A stretch of 9,321 nt of DNA from Desulfobacterales bacterium (GTDB lineage Bacteria; Desulfobacterota; Desulfobacteria; Desulfobacterales; Desulfobacteraceae), in assembly GCA_022361095.1 (NCBI GenBank), contig JAKSBO010000155.1, forward strand, positions 1 through 9,321, written 5' to 3'. The notes under the pieces were generated by a model, which saw nothing but the letters and a program-made list of their open reading frames with translations, was not told the origin of the DNA and made no database searches. A program made the position numbers and the translations under genes. Shown in pieces: positions 7,267 through 9,321 of this stretch (the first letter of the stretch is position 1; each line of letters starts with the position of its first letter).

Positions 7267-7287
7267 ATATTCCTTAAACATCAACCC

Positions 7288-7412
7288 GTGTCTGGGCCCA
7301 AAGTTGCCCAGATGCAAGGCGCAGGAAAATTTACAGACGGAGCATACCCAAGTATGTGAGGATTGCAAATTTTTCTGCAACGCCCCAGGTGGGCGGCTTT
7401 GGGTTCAAACAC
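7288..7412. repeat. Dispersed palindromic repeat, copy 2 (125 bp)
   Basis: The copy begins GTGTCTGGGCCCAAAG and ends CTTTGGGTTCAAACAC followed by TAA. The left and right arms are close reverse complements, and the apex is CATAC-CCAA-GTATG (7343-7356). It shares 33 identical bases with copy 1 in the left arm, and the right arms are also similar (TTTTTCTGCAACGC in both). It occupies almost the whole gap between the convergent M24 and [4Fe-4S] genes, starting 21 bp after the M24 stop codon. Its last base is the first base of the complement of the [4Fe-4S] gene's TAG stop. Confidence 0.85.
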
Positions 7413-8473
7413 TAAATATTTCCTCGTTCCTGGGCCATGGTCAGATAGGTCTCAAACGTATTTTCAGGCGGATCATATTGATCTGTCTCCTGCTTTTTAA
7501 CCAAAGCAATGGCCTTGGACGGACAAACCGGCACGCACACCCCGCAGCCGATACACCGGTCGATGTTGACCGTTGCCGCGGTATCATCCATGATAACGGC
7601 ATCCACATGACAGCGGTCCACACAGGCTTCACACACCACACATTCATCCGCATCAATCCGGGCAAAATAGTTGGAGTGGACGGCCTTTGCCGGTTGTTCA
7701 AGCGTTTTCAAGTTCGCCAGCACCTGGCAGCAGCACCCGCAGCACATACAGATATTACCCGGCTTCTTTGCATTGCCCGGTTGAAGCACCAACCCGGCCC
7801 GGCGCCCTTTTTCAAGAATGGCTAACGCTTCTTCCACATCAATGTCCCGGCCCAGGCCGTTTCCTTCATAATAGTAGGCCCCGGAACCAAAGGTGAGGCA
7901 CACCTCCCTGGGATAATCACAGGGCTGGCCCACCATGTCATGCTCCTTGCGGCAGATGCAGTCACTGACCACAATTTTCTTTTGTTTGGAAATAATCTCT
8001 TCGGCGGTCTCATAGGGCATGGTGGCCAAATCTACGGTCACCGTTTTTGACACCGGGATGACGCGCAGTTGCTTGGTTTTATATTTAAGCCAGCTTTTTT
8101 TCATATATTGGGGCAGATATTCATTCACATCCCTGATCAGACCCGTATTGAGCCGATTGAGATTAAATTCCCAGATACCGATTACAAACTGAATGGCCAT
8201 GTATGACGGAGAATCATCTTTGCCGCTCCTGAAGATCAGGCCTTTTTTGGACATTTCCATGAGTGTGCCGCCTAAACGTTCCGGGTCCATTGACAGACGT
8301 TCGGCAATAACCGGCACGGGTTCCGGCCACATGTTCAGCCCAAGCACAATGGCGGCCTCATCCTGTGTAAAAAGCCGTTTAAGAATTTTTACTTCAACCC
8401 CCGAATCTGTTGCCGGAAAGCCTGCCGGCATTTTATCCAGATGCAGGGCCAGTTTTTTGTAGAGATCGGTCAT
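7412..8473 (-). CDS. Multi-cluster [4Fe-4S] protein with winged-helix-like N-terminus
   Basis: This is a predicted soluble electron carrier or redox-enzyme partner of 353 aa whose partner is unknown. Residues about 25-85 look helical and resemble the winged-helix-like start of this family (DEAAIVLGLNMWPEPVPVIAERL). The middle has cysteines at 172, 174, 185 and 192 (DCICRKEHD...CDYPREVC). A dense cluster CMCCGCCC follows at 242-249. The C-terminus is a classical two-cluster ferredoxin: C278-x2-C281-x2-C284-x3-C288 and C307-x2-C310-x2-C313-x3-C317-P. The protein thus has 18 cysteines in these regions and room for a third cluster. No membrane helix or signal peptide is seen. The ATG at 8473 is preceded by AAGGGGA at good spacing. 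It is a single-gene unit, divergent from the AEC transporter. Relatives in anaerobic Desulfobacterota are annotated only as 4Fe-4S binding proteins. Confidence 0.88.
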   Translation of the reverse strand: MTDLYKKLALHLDKMPAGFPATDSGVEVKILKRLFTQDEAAIVLGLNMWPEPVPVIAERLSMDPERLGGTLMEMSKKGLIFRSGKDDSPSYMAIQFVIGIWEFNLNRLNTGLIRDVNEYLPQYMKKSWLKYKTKQLRVIPVSKTVTVDLATMPYETAEEIISKQKKIVVSDCICRKEHDMVGQPCDYPREVCLTFGSGAYYYEGNGLGRDIDVEEALAILEKGRRAGLVLQPGNAKKPGNICMCCGCCCQVLANLKTLEQPAKAVHSNYFARIDADECVVCEACVDRCHVDAVIMDDTAATVNIDRCIGCGVCVPVCPSKAIALVKKQETDQYDPPENTFETYLTMAQERGNI

Positions 8474-8597
8474 GGTACAGCATCCCCTTCATGGAAATAT
8501 TTATTTTTATAAACTTTTACCTGTTCAAGAATAAAATTGAAAGACGCTAATTTTTTACACGAAATTGGTGTATAGTCCGCAAATGAAGATTTAAATA

Positions 8598-8738
8598 GTG
8601 TCTGACCGAAAACCTGGAAATTTTGTCGAGTACAAGGCGGGTGTAAATTTTAACCGGAGTAATACATGGCGTATTTCGAGGATTAAAATTTGCGGCCAAC
8701 GACATAATCGCCCAAATTTACGGTTTTCGGCCGGGCAC
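8598..8738. repeat. Dispersed palindromic repeat, copy 3 (141 bp, diverged)
   Basis: The copy begins GTGTCTGACCGAAAACC and ends GGTTTTCGGCCGGGCAC; the second is the reverse complement of the first at 14 of 17 positions. Inner arms AAATTTTAA (8646-8654) and TTAAAATTT (8683-8691) and the apex AATAC-ATGGC-GTATT (8661-8675) complete the palindrome. It keeps the architecture of copies 1 and 2 (CAAGGCG, CCGGAG, GAGGATT blocks) but with largely different arm sequence. The same TAA follows the right end. TAAATA occurs just outside both ends (8592-8597 and 8739-8744). It lies between the divergent [4Fe-4S] and AEC genes and ends 23 bp before the AEC start codon, so it may affect that gene's promoter. 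Confidence 0.75.
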
Positions 8739-8761
8739 TAAATAGTCAAAGAGATCTGATA

Positions 8762-9321
8762 ATGATAATACTCAACACCCTGTTCCCTCTGCTTGCCATG
8801 ATGGCATTGGGCTATATGCTCAAGCGCCGGGGCATGACGTCGAATGAATTTTTAAACACCCTTGATAAACTGGTGTACTATATTTTCTTCCCGGTTATGC
8901 TTTTCTGGAAAACAGCGAAATCAACCGGCACGGACCCATCCGGGACCATGCTTCTTCTGGCCGTACTTACCACGGTCTTTCTGGTCTCCCTGCTCTCTTA
9001 TTTGTATATACGTACAACAAAAATGCCGGACATACCGATTGGATCTTTTTTCCAGGCCTCATTCCGATTCAACACCTATATCGGCATGGCCACCGTACTT
9101 ACCGTTCTCGGTGAAGCGGGTATCCGGCTCTTCAGCATCCTTGTCGGATGCCTGATTCCTGTTATCAATGTGCTTTCGGTTTCCGTGATGATCTGGCATT
9201 CGGGCAGAACCCCGTCCATGGGTCAACGCCTGGGGATTTTGCTGCGGGCACTGATCTCCAATCCGCTTATCATTGGGTGTGCCGCAGGCTTGCTGTTATC
9301 CGGTTCCGGATATCGTGTGCC
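8762..9321 (+). CDS. AEC-family (auxin efflux carrier) transporter, partial at right edge
   Basis: The first 186 codons of an integral membrane permease are present; the family is usually 300-320 aa with about ten helices. Bacterial AEC members export or exchange small organic anions such as malate, but the substrate cannot be told here. Hydrophobic segments are seen at about 2-20, 36-50, 62-82, 106-117, 122-145 and 158-180. Family features include LGYMLKRRGM (16-25), LDKLVYYIFFPVMLF (34-48), FRFNTYIGMA (101-110) with the conserved Arg-Asn pair, and ISNPLIIGCAAGLLL (165-179). The ATG at 8762 has AAAGAG about 8 nt upstream. The reading frame stays open to the window end without frameshift. It is divergent from the [4Fe-4S] gene, with repeat copy 3 inserted in the shared upstream region. 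Confidence 0.88.
   Translation, partial: MIILNTLFPLLAMMALGYMLKRRGMTSNEFLNTLDKLVYYIFFPVMLFWKTAKSTGTDPSGTMLLLAVLTTVFLVSLLSYLYIRTTKMPDIPIGSFFQASFRFNTYIGMATVLTVLGEAGIRLFSILVGCLIPVINVLSVSVMIWHSGRTPSMGQRLGILLRALISNPLIIGCAAGLLLSGSGYRV

Noticed and set aside
7264..7424. TAAATATTCC and TAAATATTTCC on either side of repeat copy 2 as a target-site duplication
   Set aside because: The left copy is 14 bp away from the repeat end and the two differ by one base. Both overlap AT-rich gene ends, so chance is likely.
7304..7825. 173-codon plus-strand frame overlapping repeat copy 2 and the [4Fe-4S] gene
   Set aside because: It is antisense to a clear ferredoxin-type coding region, starts inside a palindromic repeat, and shows no family resemblance.
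5168..8738. The three repeats as a CRISPR array
   Set aside because: Units are over 120 bp, palindromic throughout, diverged, and separated by whole genes. There are no short spacers and no cas genes.

Overview
The window looks like chromosomal DNA from a Desulfobacterota (Desulfobacteraceae-like) anaerobe. It carries a Na+-translocating NADH:quinone oxidoreductase (nqr) operon, a multi-cluster ferredoxin-type protein, a small conserved protein of a kind I associate with sulfate reducers, and a dispersed palindromic repeat. The taxonomic guess rests on protein style and is an inference.

Layout. Positions 1-4330 hold nqrA-nqrB-nqrC-nqrD-nqrE on the minus strand, tightly packed. nqrA/nqrB overlap by 1 nt, nqrB/nqrC by 8 nt, nqrC/nqrD are 86 bp apart, and nqrD/nqrE are 9 bp apart. 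nqrE runs off the left edge, and nqrF would be expected beyond it. A good sigma70-type promoter and a leader hairpin lie upstream of nqrA. Divergent from it is a 127-aa conserved protein (4668-5051, plus) ending in a strong intrinsic terminator. Next come a cyclophilin (5305-5835, minus), a divergent M24 metallopeptidase (6058-7266, plus), a [4Fe-4S] protein (7412-8473, minus) and the first 186 codons of an AEC-family transporter (from 8762, plus).

The nqr products form a membrane complex that couples NADH oxidation and quinone reduction to Na+ export. Key cofactor sites are visible: SGAT/TGAT flavinylation motifs in NqrC and NqrB, and the membrane iron-ligand cysteines in NqrD and NqrE. The most unusual point is NqrA. 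Its C-terminus keeps two complete CxxCxxCxxxCP motifs of the type found in RnfC, where classical NqrA has none, so it may carry two [4Fe-4S] clusters.

Three copies of a 125-141 bp imperfect palindrome (5168-5305, 7288-7412, 8598-8738) sit in the intergenic gaps. They have GTG...CAC termini followed by TAA, and apical stems whose sequence changes while pairing is kept. Two copies abut minus-strand genes so closely that the TAG stop codon lies on the repeat edge.
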